Shown piece by piece: positions 54,507 to 64,000 of a stretch of DNA of 64,000 bases. Within the stretch, counting starts at the first letter, position 1; each line of letters begins with the position of its first letter. The position numbers and the translations under genes were made by a program. Location: the NCBI GenBank assembly GCA_035771165.1, contig JAWNZC010000473.1, positions 1,743,001 to 1,807,000 on the forward strand. Reading direction: 5' to 3'. The DNA is from Paragorgia papillata. Lineage: Eukaryota > Cnidaria > Anthozoa > Scleralcyonacea > Coralliidae. The notes under the pieces are model-generated. The model had not been told where the DNA came from and did no database searches. It saw only the letters and a list, made by a program, of their open reading frames with translations.

Positions 54507-56658
54507 CAGCGGCGGATTTAGACTACGTCAACTAAGTCGCGCGACGAAGTGAAAATTTGACATGAATATATAATTTTCGTTTGTTGCACGTTGTCAAAAA
54601 TTTACAAATAAAATCCTGCAAATGAGAAATAATTATCTAGTAGGAAGGAGTATGTTCTATTCTTAAAATGCCTATCTACAGAGGCTTCAGTTCAGGCCAG
54701 AAAAATTTCCCCGTTGGCGTTTTTCCGTTTTCTTTATGCGCGAGACCTAATTCTGTGCTACGACTGATTTCGAGGGAAGCAGTGGGATGCACGGGACATA
54801 ATGCGGGAATCAAGGATCGGGTTCACAGTCATTTCCAGGCCACAAATGCGATGCAGGCTCTCGGCTTGATGAATTTGACGAAGGAAAGCACTCGTTAGTC
54901 ACTTTTTGACGAAGTTGGTTGGTTTTTTAAGATCTTTTAACGTTCCTGATTGGTTAATTTTTTTCTAATTACGACTTACGATTGGTGTAGAGGCTGAAAC
55001 GTCATTTTGCAGGATAAGCGCCTTTCTGAGTAATCAGTATGGTTAGCGATCGCTTCTGTGGTTCTACGGGGCCATGCGCATATTCTGCGTCTTTTTATAT
55101 TCCCAACACTCAATAGCAAGGATATCTACAAGACCTTTATGATGAAATATTCGTGAAACTTTCATCAAGTGCTTTATGCACTGAAGATGACCTTGTATAG
55201 AGGATTGAAAAAGATATATATATCGAAATATCAACTGCGAGAATTTTATACAGTGAATCAGTGATGCGCTCTGAGGTCGTCTGAGGTAAGAAACCCTACT
55301 ATACTGTATGATTTGAATATCATTATAGTCTTTATGATAATTTATAGATTTACTCTTGGGCTAGACTTCGCGTTTGCTTGTATTTGATCTATAACATGTT
55401 GAATTGATGCTTTGCAATGAAACGTGTATCGGACGGACTAGTGTATGGACTGTATGCTGGAAATTTGATCTTGCTTGGAGATTTCATGGTTTATTAATAT
55501 CAGTAATATGATTAATTTTATCTTTGTGAGACTGTAGCCAGCCAACCTGGCAGTAAAGCACTCTTCTCATACATTGCTAATTTCTGTTCCTTTAATATTA
55601 ATTATTACAGTATATAATATATATATACACAACATGTCATGTACTGTATGTAACCTGTATGATTACTGTATGTGGTGTCATAATAAACTTGATTAGTAAA
55701 TGATGATTGGTTTCTTCTTTTAATATAAATTTACATGTGTACAGTAGCTACAGTACTAAGTGCTGATATCCACATGAACCAATAACTACATGTGCTGTAT
55801 TACAATTATTATTTACATTTTATTATCTGGTTTAAATACAATATCTGCTTAATTCTAGTATTCAATGTTTATATACTTTCATAGTCTACAAAATTGAAAT
55901 CATATAAACAGGTAATGACTTAGATTAGTTGGGGGCTCAAGGGTTAGGATGACTGGGATAATGTTGAGAGTTGAGCTCCTTTATGTCCACGTCACATTAT
56001 GGTCATGAATAAAAGCATTCCTTAACAAGACATTGTCTGCTGGGTAGATATGTAAAAGGTGAGTATCTGGCACCTGAAAACCAGACAGCTCATAGTAACA
56101 TAGATTGGTAATGGTGGGTAGTGGCTTGAATTAGTTGCGACTTAATTAGGATGATTGGGATGATGTAGACCCATTACCCTTGCTCTGGGTTATGCAGAAC
56201 ATTAAATTCAGCTAGACCTTTACTTGTATGTTGATCAGGCTGTCCATGTTGAATTCACTGAATGCAAGAATATGTTTTTGGTGTCTCCAAGGCATGCTGA
56301 TGAGCTCTGACATAGAGCAAAACAACCATATATTTTTTAAGTTAGTAATTAAATATACTGAATCACATATCTCTGCTGTTTGTTGTATTGCCTTCTTTTT
56401 AGAAAAAAATAATTACGCACTTACAAACTATTACAAGAATTCACTAATCCAAATCCAATTTTGACACTTTTTCAAAAAAAGTATAAAATCTGCTAAAAAA
56501 GTATGTTTTTAAACTTCAGAAATTTTGATTAAAAGTGTTGTCAGAACGCGGGAAATGCCATTTCAGAGACCCCATTTTCAAAAAATTTCCGGGGGCCATG
56601 CCCCCGGACCCCCCTAGATAGTTTGACTAAGTGGGCAAAATTCCTAGATCCGCCCCTG
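54507..56658. mobile_element. hAT-like element without visible duplication
   Basis: Left end CAGCGGCGGATTTAGACTAC, right end CTAGATCCGCCCCTG, with the typical subterminal GGGGGCCATGCCCCCGGACC at about 56591. The next 8 bases outside the ends (ATCTGATC left, ACTTCCAT right) do not match, so it may be chimeric or one end was replaced. Inside is a 77-codon frame (54668-54898, MPIYRGFSSGQKNFPVGVFP...) of unknown meaning; the rest is AT-rich with no transposase. Confidence 0.6.
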
Positions 56659-56666
56659 ACTTCCAT

Positions 56667-57153
56667 GGGCATATGACTCGAAAATTAAGTTTGTTTTATT
56701 GAAAAGAACATTTAAAATGATAAAATAACATCTTTTGCAGTTTTTGGTTTCCTTGCTTCGTTTTTGAGATATTCCAGTTTGTTTGATATGCAAATGACAC
56801 AACTTTCTACGTCACACGTGCATAATGAGTATTATGAGTTACCGAGAGAAGGTTACATATCTTTGCTATTGTGAAACGAAATCACTTGGAATTCTACATG
56901 TTTGGTGTTGTGGGTAGAAACACGCACATGCTTCCTTTAAGTTAAGCCCATGTTTTCATAATAGCAAAGATATGTAACCTTTTCTGATAACTCATTATGC
57001 ACATGTGACGTAAAAAGTTGTGTCATTTGCATATGAAACAAGCTGGAATATCTCAAAAACGAAGCAAGGAAACCAAAAACTGCAAAAGATGTTATTTTAT
57101 CGTTTTAAATGTTCTTTTCAATAAGACAAAGTTAATTTTCGAGTCATATGCCC
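56667..57153. mobile_element. Foldback element F, copy 2
   Basis: GGGCATATGACTCGAAAATT at the left and its reverse complement at the right; arms of about 200 bp, loop of about 75 bp. It shares GATATGCAAATGACA and ATCTCAAAAACGAAGCAAGG words with 46387-46895, and AAAGCAAGGAGACAAAAAAC at about 38478 looks like a half copy. It lies 8 bp from the right end of the hAT-like element. Confidence 0.75.
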
Positions 57154-57165
57154 TTTAATAGTTAG

Positions 57166-57300
57166 GCCAGGTTCAAACGTCGCTCTTCTCATGCGCCGAA
57201 ACTAATACAATTAGATTCGACCCTGGAGCGACTGAAGAGCGACGTGTGACTCAAACGTCGCTCCATGCAGAGTCGCTCTTAATTGTTTTTCATAAACAAA
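57166..57300. repeat. GTCGCTC-motif cluster
   Basis: CAAACGTCGCTCTTC and GAAGAGCGACGTGTGA are inverted within 90 bp, followed by two further CGTCGCTC/AGTCGCTC copies. Probably an MITE end; the other end is not identified. Confidence 0.4.
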
Positions 57301-60300
57301 CGTCAATTCTATTTTAAACGCGTAATATTATGTTATCGTCCCGACAGACGTTAATCCATACTACATCGAACGCATTTGAAGCACAAATTGCTCGAATTTA
57401 ATAAAATTAGTTTCATTCCAGCTTGACGACACATTGTCTGAAATTGAAGTCGGAAGATGCCCCACTTTCGCTATATTTTACTGTTGCACAATTATAGTTT
57501 TCGTATATTAAGGCATTGTTCTCCCTCGGGTTCGGACAAACTTTTTTATCACGAGGAAGAAAGGACACGTGAAGCATTTGGAGAGAAAACTTGTAGTTGT
57601 TTAGCCCCAAAATGCTGGGGAAAACGGAATTTGCGAGTTTGATGGAGCGAACTCCCAGTGTCAGTGATGACAACTTTGAACAGACGAAGGCCGTTCTCAT
57701 TCAGAATTTACTCAGAATATGGAAATACTGCTAAAGGACCAAATGAATGAATGCAAATGTTATCCGCCACATCGTTGTGAAGTTCAACATATATATTAGC
57801 TTGATTTGTTTTGACTTTATAACATCAACTGACTGGCCTTGTTGATCAGTTTAGTCATCTGCCACAATTTTCATAACATACAGAAGCCAGAGAACAGATT
57901 ACATTTTTAAAATTTATCATTATATAGTACATTTATACAGAATCAAACTACACAAGACAAAATACACTCATGAATAGGCCATTTTCACAACCACATGATT
58001 TGGTTCATACATATACTATTCTGGAAGGACAAAATTTTATAATGCCATCGATATAGGGGGAAAAGTGCTTCAGGATTTGAGTAAACAACAGTTGTAATGG
58101 CAAAACATGATAAACTGAGCCTACATCACTTTTTTTTAATATGATGCCATATTAAACATTATGTCCTTCCAGCATAATGACATCACCTATTTCCTCTTTT
58201 GTTGGTCTTCAGCTGGAATTATATTTGTTTCTGAATGTCCTGATGCTAACCACAGCCCCAGCATGCTCACGTAGTTTCTTCTGTAACAGAGATCCAGTTG
58301 TCATGGATTGCAAAGCTGTAGAATCTAGGATCTGTTTTTTAAATCTACTGCGCATGAGCGAGTAGATACATTGCTGTCGTCCGTGCAATGTAATGTAAAG
58401 TAAGTTAACAAAAGAATGCCTTCGGAGCCAATCAAAACCTAGAATAAAACGATTGACTCACGACAGACCACCGAAGCCAAAATAACTACTGTACACCAAG
58501 TATTTCATAAGTCATTGTTGACAGCATGGTCGCATGGAACGAGATCGAAGTTTTTACAAATTTAGTAAGTATTTTAAGTATGAATCGTAGTCAATTCTTA
58601 ATTGTGATGTACTAGACGTTGTTGGAATAATGACAAAAGTTTTTGAAAGCAAATTAATCGAGTCGTTGCGTGGACGATTTCATATTCAGACGAGGCAATT
58701 TATATGGCCAACATGTCTGGTCGAGCTTCGTAAACTGACAAGACTGTGCGTTGCCAAATAGAAATGGATGACCTTCTTCTAAGAAAACAAAGTTTAAGCT
58801 TCATGGGCAAGCAACAATGCCCAAAACCTATGGTAGTCCACGAGCGAAATATGCTATTAAATAACATATTGTCGATGTAGATGACAAATAGTCAAATGTC
58901 AGTATTAAACTGGCAAGTCTATATACAGTATTAATGGACTAATGGAGTAAAATTGTATCCTGCAGCTGTCAATGTCATGCAAAATCTGTGTTATGAATGT
59001 GCAAACATTTATTGTACCTTTTTCTGCATGTATGCATATGTCTTGAAGAACAATTAATGTATGGTTGCTCTTATAATTTTGATGACATAATTTGCTGGAC
59101 ATCTTTTTCATTCACTATTAAATTTTACAGCAACATTACTCGAGATGCTTGTTATCTCAAGCGATTTTCTTTACCTTCTAACTAGATTGCATTATTGTTT
59201 GACAAATTGTTGTACCGAAAATATTTAAATACTGTCTTAGATTAGTCAATTAAGTCAAATTTTGTGAGTTGTTATATAGTTATGTTAATTTGATTGACCT
59301 ACTTAAAGCTTTACTACCATAACTTATGACTATAGGTTTTAGTGGCATAGCTTCAATAGTCAAGCTATTAGTGCTGTGAAATGAAATAGAGTAATCCAAT
59401 ATAATTCAGAATTAGGATAAAATGTATTGATGCATTATTTTACTCTAATGCACCGATCAATTTGAAGGTGTAACATCCTCCGGGCACACTCTGTTCCCGC
59501 AAGGCAGGCATTTGATGTAAGGAAAACTCACAGTGGTGGGGAATTTGATTGGGGGAGGGGAATTTTATCGGGGAGGGGAATTTGACCAGTCACCTGTTTC
59601 TCAGTCTTTTTTAATAAAATGGTGGAGCCCATGGAGACCACAATGTCATTATTAAGCGTATTTAAACACAAGGATTTTGATTTTGTCAAGACTTGGCTGG
59701 ATGATGCTGGTCTGAATGATTTATGAAATTCATCAAATGATTTCTTAAATTATTTCTGTAAAATTCTGTATTATAAACTATAAATACCCGGATCATATGC
59801 ACCTGATTGCTGACAGATTGCATTGACTGCTTTGCTGGACACTGGTTGCTAACTGTTCCAGTCATCTGGTAATCAGACTCAACACAATGGATGGTGGGGC
59901 ATTTGACTGCTTTTTGGACATGAAGCATGGGGTATTTGAAAAAAGTTTTTGATGCGGGGTGGGGAATTTGACCATTAAAAATTACAAAATTCAAATTCCA
60001 AGGTATATGCCTGGGTCTTACACCAGACAATTTCACTCCTCAAATGGATAATCCTCAGCCAGCCTAACAAAAAATATTACTTTTAAATACTTTTCATGGA
60101 CATGTCATAGAATAAGGTGAATAAAGGAAACTGTTCATTGTGTAGTACTGCAAAACGTCAGGCAATTGTACTTGCCAAGGCAGATACCATATTATAGTCT
60201 ACCAGTAAGCAGTCTACCACCTGATCCACCCCTACCTGACATGCATTTTTTTGTTGTTGTTAGGGTTTAATGGGTTGTTTTTTTTGTTTTTTTTTAAAAC

Positions 60301-60470
60301 GCCTCTTGGAGAGATCATGGGTTTTTTTTGGTTTTTTTTTAAAACCCCTCTTGGAGATATCTCGGAGAGATCATGGAGATTCGATTCTTGCAAGTTGCGC
60401 ACGTGTGTCTCTGATACCTTTCTGGTCATTGCCTTAGGCTTTACAACTACATAGAGAAAACGCTGTTCGA
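57301..60470. other. No gene recognised
   Basis: Several short frames on both strands without motifs. From 59530 to 59970 the words GGGGAATTTGA/GGGGCATTTGA recur six or more times, suggesting an old degenerate repeat. At 60250-60350 a 50-bp unit with T runs and AAAACGCCTCTTGGAGAGAT is tandemly duplicated. Confidence 0.35.
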
Positions 60471-60493
60471 ATCCATTTTGCGATGATACCATA

Positions 60494-60649
60494 CCTGCAT
60501 GGATACACTACAGAGAGAAAGTTTTTAACCTGTATGAATCCTTCCAGCGATACACATGTTTGCTCGGTACTGACGCGTAATGCATTGTTTCCAACATTAG
60601 AACTGATGGAATCACCGTCATAAAGCCTGCATAGTGTATCCATGCATGG
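60494..60649. repeat. Inverted repeat TGCATGGATACACTA
   Basis: TGCATGGATACACTA at 60494-60508 is mirrored by TAGTGTATCCATGCA at about 60635-60649, just before the DDE-OTU remnant. Could be a transposon end or a chance dyad. Confidence 0.4.
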
Positions 60650-60658
60650 CACAAACTA

Positions 60659-63027
60659 GTGCTACATGGTTTTTATGTGACCATATATGCATTCAAGGTT
60701 GCAGCCAACATAGGAATTTTGCGTAAATCAGACAAAAAATGGGAAAAGCAATATGATACAATGTTCTGCATTCTAAATGAAGATGGAATGGTTTTGTCCT
60801 GGCAGTTGACCAAGGGAACTGCATTTGTCAATGTTAGAGATCTGCTTCAAAATTTAAAAGACAGATTTGATCAACAAAATAGAAACATGAAGTTTTGTTT
60901 CATTGACAACTGTTGTTCTTGGAGAGGAAAATTACAAACAATTTTTGGTTCTGAAATACTGCTGAAATTGGACTTGTTTCATGCTGTGCAGCGGATCGTA
61001 AAGTGTATACCAAAGCGTCATCCATTTGCTTAATGTTGTTGTCAAGCTTTCAGACTTGTTTTTCGTGACCCATTGGATGCTGGAGAAAAGCGTGCTTTGC
61101 CAACTCCATCTCCACAAGTCATACTGCAAAACATTAAGAAGTTCTTAAAAACATGGAAAGACATTTCACATGTTAACCAGGCTGTGCTTTCAACTGCAGC
61201 ATTAAAAGAAATCGAGAAACGAAAGAAACATGTAAAGAAAGGATGTCTTTCTTATATACCAGAAGGATGTGGGAGTGAACGGAATGAAAATCTACATAAG
61301 TGCATCCGACAGGCATCATCTAAAGGACGTATTGGAGTTGGTTTGGCAGTATATTTAATAACATCCTTTCTGTACAAGTGGAATGAGAAACGTGCACCAA
61401 GGATCAAAGGCAAACTTAAAACTTTCCCTCCAATAAGTTCTAGAAAGAATGAGCTTTTAAATAGCAAAACTGGTCTGACAAAAGAAACATTTGGAATTGG
61501 GTTTTCAAAACAACGATCTTATGATAGTACACACCACATCTTCCTGCAGCTTATGAACATTGCTCCAATTATTTATGGGAAATGCAAGATATCATGGGTA
61601 GGGATTTGATGATCAAGGTGAGACTGATGCTTCTGATGATGAAATTGAAGAAGGCACCAAGAATATGAAGGACATTGAAACTGAAGCATTCACACGTGCT
61701 CTCAACCTTTATTATCTGACTACGGGTTTACGAGAAGTTGTGAACAAAGCAGTGAATGCAGAGCACTTCCATTCGATGGGGACCTACTGTATGCGTTGTT
61801 TTCATTTGGAACAATGTCATCAGAACATGCATCTGACACTGAGAGTAAGCTTGAAGACGCACTTCATATTATTAACTATAAATTTGCTAGAGTGCCAGTT
61901 GCACCAGATCGAGATTGCTTATTTTCAAGTGTGATGTTTCAGCTAAAGCAAATGGTGTCAGCAGGGAACTCAGACATTGTAAATCATTTACAAGTAATTG
62001 GGATTTATAATTTGCTACAGGGGGATCCTACGACTGCTGTAGCTGGTTTGCGCAGCTTGATAGTGTCTGACATGCTTGAGAACAGAATAAGGTATGAAGG
62101 TTATATAACCAATGATAATATGGAATATGAAGAGCCAGTAAAAAAACTTCACACAGTCAGGGGTGTATAGTGGAGAAATTTGTGATATGATGACTTTGTC
62201 CTTATCAACTGTTCTGAGGATTAACATAGTCCTATTACGTCATTGGATAACTTTCCTGTTAAAAATTCCCATTGACACCTCTTCAGAATATCTGTACTCA
62301 TCAAACTTTGTACCTTGCCTTTAATCTCTTTGGCGGTGGGCATTATGATCCAGTTGTAGAAGTAAAAGATTCCACAGACACTCAACATACTACCCAAAGC
62401 TGTGAGCAGCCACTGAAAGGCCATCACATTTCCCAAGAAACAGCAAAAGGTTGTGGTTGTGGGAGATGTGCAGCCAAGAAGAGAAAATTCCATATTAAGG
62501 ATGAACCAAATAGTTCCCAGAATAATTCAAAGAAATTTTGTGTTCAGGAACCTGGCGAACGACGAACACTCTGCCCTTGTTATAGGATCGGTTTATGCGA
62601 TGCATAATATTGTGTAGATGTTTTAACTGCTGTAATACAGTTCGTAAATGGCAGACTCAAGTCAGAAGAAATGGCAAGTCCGAAAACGTGAGCAGCATGA
62701 ACTGCAAAGTACAATAACAGGTCGTTTGGCATCTATGCAAATTAAAGATGAAAAGCCAGTGGATCCTAAGTGGACAAAGTTTGAACATATCCTTGTTGAG
62801 GTTATTGTAGACATGTTGGTAGAACACGTAGGAGAAGCACTAGAGAGTGATGTTTATAAAATGTTTAATGACATACTGTAGTTTCCATTGTTGAGTCTGC
62901 CAAAGAAATAAACGTTCCTATCTCCAGCAAGTCAGAAAAGTCAATTAGAAATGAGATTGCAAATATCAAAAAGGATGCAATACTCTTCAGGCAGTTCTAC
63001 ACTGATCAGGTTGAAAGGAATGTCTAA
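60659..63027 (+). pseudogene. Decayed transposon protein: DDE-like domain, OTU protease, CXC cluster
   Basis: One large ORF appears broken into pieces. First, a transposase-like domain: FKVAANIGILR, then MFCILNEDGMVLSWQLTKGT, FCFIDNCCSWRGKLQTIFG and LDLFHAVQRIVKCIPKRHP. The Asp in FIDNCC is a candidate catalytic residue; the expected earlier acidic residue near 60690 (IYAF) seems lost. After an in-frame TAA at 61031-61033 the same frame goes on to about 61605. Then frameshifts near 61605 and 61770 lead to an OTU domain, PDRDCLFSSVMFQL (catalytic Cys near 61913) and, after more shifts, NLFGGGHYDPV (catalytic His near 62341). A cysteine cluster (CGCGRCAAKK ... CPC ... CRCFNCCN) like tesmin/TSO1 CXC follows, then a helical tail (KWTKFEHILVEVIVDMLVEH ... 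IANIKKDAILFRQFYTDQVE) ending near 63027. I count about seven lesions. I do not recognise a named superfamily with certainty. Confidence 0.7.
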
Positions 63028-64000
63028 TTGGTTGGTAAAGTTTAAGACGATTTGGTTCTCATATAGTATCTTCATATGGTACAGTTTTCAATTAATATTA
63101 TGTAGACTCACTTGAGTGCTAACATATATATTCAGGGTTTTATCTAAGCATTTAAGGCTAGGTCCATCTTTGGGACAGATTGAGCAGTTTAATATCCAAA
63201 AGGGAGGCATACCATCTTGAGCAGTAAAAGTTTTGTCTAAGCCAAAAAATTAAAAATAATAAAAATGATATATATTGTTCAAACTCTTATTATATAGCAT
63301 GCTATCGGATATGAGCTTTTGCGTAATCTGATTGGTTCCCTACTACCAGGCTATCAGTTCATATCCTGCTAGTAGAGGAAAAACAAGATGGCGGCATGTT
63401 TTTTTAAACTGCCGAAAATAGTTGAAATTGACGGATTTTTATACAGAAAAACATCAACACCCTCAAACCAATGTATAAAAAAAAAAACATTGTGTAAAAA
63501 TACATTAACAAATACATAATTTAGCATGTTAAATGGTAAAATTCACCTAAAAATTACGTCTTTTTACTTCATAAACCCGACTAAATTAACGGTTGATATT
63601 AATGTGTTGCCAAACAAAGAAACTCACGGTTAAAATCAAGCTTACAACAGACATTTCGTAGGAGATCACCAGTAAAGATACTTTTTTATTTAGATAAGAA
63701 TTTAAAGTAGTAAAAAGCATGTTCTTTTTCAAAAACAACCAACTAAGTAATTTAGTTTCACAGCCGAAGGTGTTTCAGTTTCATTTTCGCATGAAATCAA
63801 AACCTTTTTCACGACAGTAACGCTAATATAAACAACTGACCCACCTTTTGACTTCATAAGGGTACCTTTTAATCTTTTTTGTTGATCTGCTTAACACATT
63901 TTTTTCCTCTCGAGCAACATTTATACAATATTTCGAAGCTGTTCACCGAACAGCTCAGCGAGAACTCTATGTGCATGCATCATTACGCATGGCGGAAGTA
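63028..64000. other. No gene recognised
   Basis: AT-rich. A dyad GCATGCTATCGGATATGAGC ... GCTATCAGTTCATATCCTGC at 63297-63380 with ATTGGTTCC between the halves is probably a MITE core. No ORF supported. Confidence 0.4.

Noticed and set aside
57413..57700. 95-codon minus-strand ORF
   Set aside because: No domain, no conserved look, adjacent to MITE-like motifs; likely chance.
62648..62881. Separate small accessory gene of the OTU transposon
   Set aside because: Its start overlaps the end of the CXC region in a neighbouring frame and its tail continues after another frameshift, so it is better read as the C-terminal part of the same broken protein.

Overview
The window is eukaryotic. It shows GT-AG introns, tRNA- and 5S-derived SINEs, LINE tails, LTR retrotransposons and many small inverted-repeat transposons in an AT-rich background. 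The repertoire (hAT, CACTA-like, tyrosine-recombinase, Ty3/gypsy and IS3EU-like elements, numerous palindromic MITEs, an intronless C2H2 gene) suggests a marine invertebrate. My best guess is an anthozoan cnidarian, but that is an inference from repeat style and not from a host marker gene. Only one gene looks intact and possibly host-derived: the 13-finger C2H2 protein at 48111-49226 (-). Almost everything else I can name is mobile DNA in different stages of decay.

Left part (1-5039): a 1.7-kb CACTA-like non-autonomous element (74-1757) containing a 5S-like SINE scrap; a dispersed repeat (1785-3080) whose second copy lies at 33022-33720; and two copies of a retroposon tail, the second followed by about 300 bp of (ATCA)n.

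Central nest (5040-26655): a Ty3/gypsy retrotransposon (5040-19841, matching 246-247 bp LTRs) is split inside its RNase H domain by a 9.9-kb IS3EU-like DNA transposon (8147-18045). That transposon has a perfect 6-bp target duplication and long inverted repeats built from a 22-bp unit. It carries two convergent genes: a six-exon HECT-type E3 ubiquitin ligase (9708-14566, +) and an intronless IS3/integrase-like DDE transposase (17550-16271, -). Both proteins begin with the same C3/C6/C17/C20 zinc ribbon, and each carries one frameshift. The retrotransposon abuts a truncated copy of a dispersed repeat, family A (19842-22157). A second family A copy follows (22257-26655) and is itself interrupted by a TIR element with an 11-bp target duplication. 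Family A shares both termini with a tyrosine-recombinase element at 39982-41849, so it is probably its non-autonomous derivative.

Right part (26656-64000): a hAT element with a perfect 8-bp duplication (28201-29503) that holds a promoter-like segment and a short ORF; LINE 3' ends in both orientations (34762-35041 and 35781-36237); 5S-derived SINEs; the tyrosine-recombinase element with a hAT MITE inside its ORF; foldback elements; the zinc-finger gene between 170-bp direct repeats; a second, truncated gypsy element (49686-52575); a second large hAT-like element (54507-56658); and a decayed transposon (about 60659-63027) coding for a DDE-like domain, an OTU cysteine protease, a CXC-type cysteine cluster and a helical tail.

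The most interesting material is the IS3EU-like element with its ligase and paired zinc ribbons, and the DDE-OTU-CXC element. Two unrelated transposons in one window thus carry ubiquitin-pathway enzymes of opposite sign. Superfamily names are from memory of published families; no database search was run.
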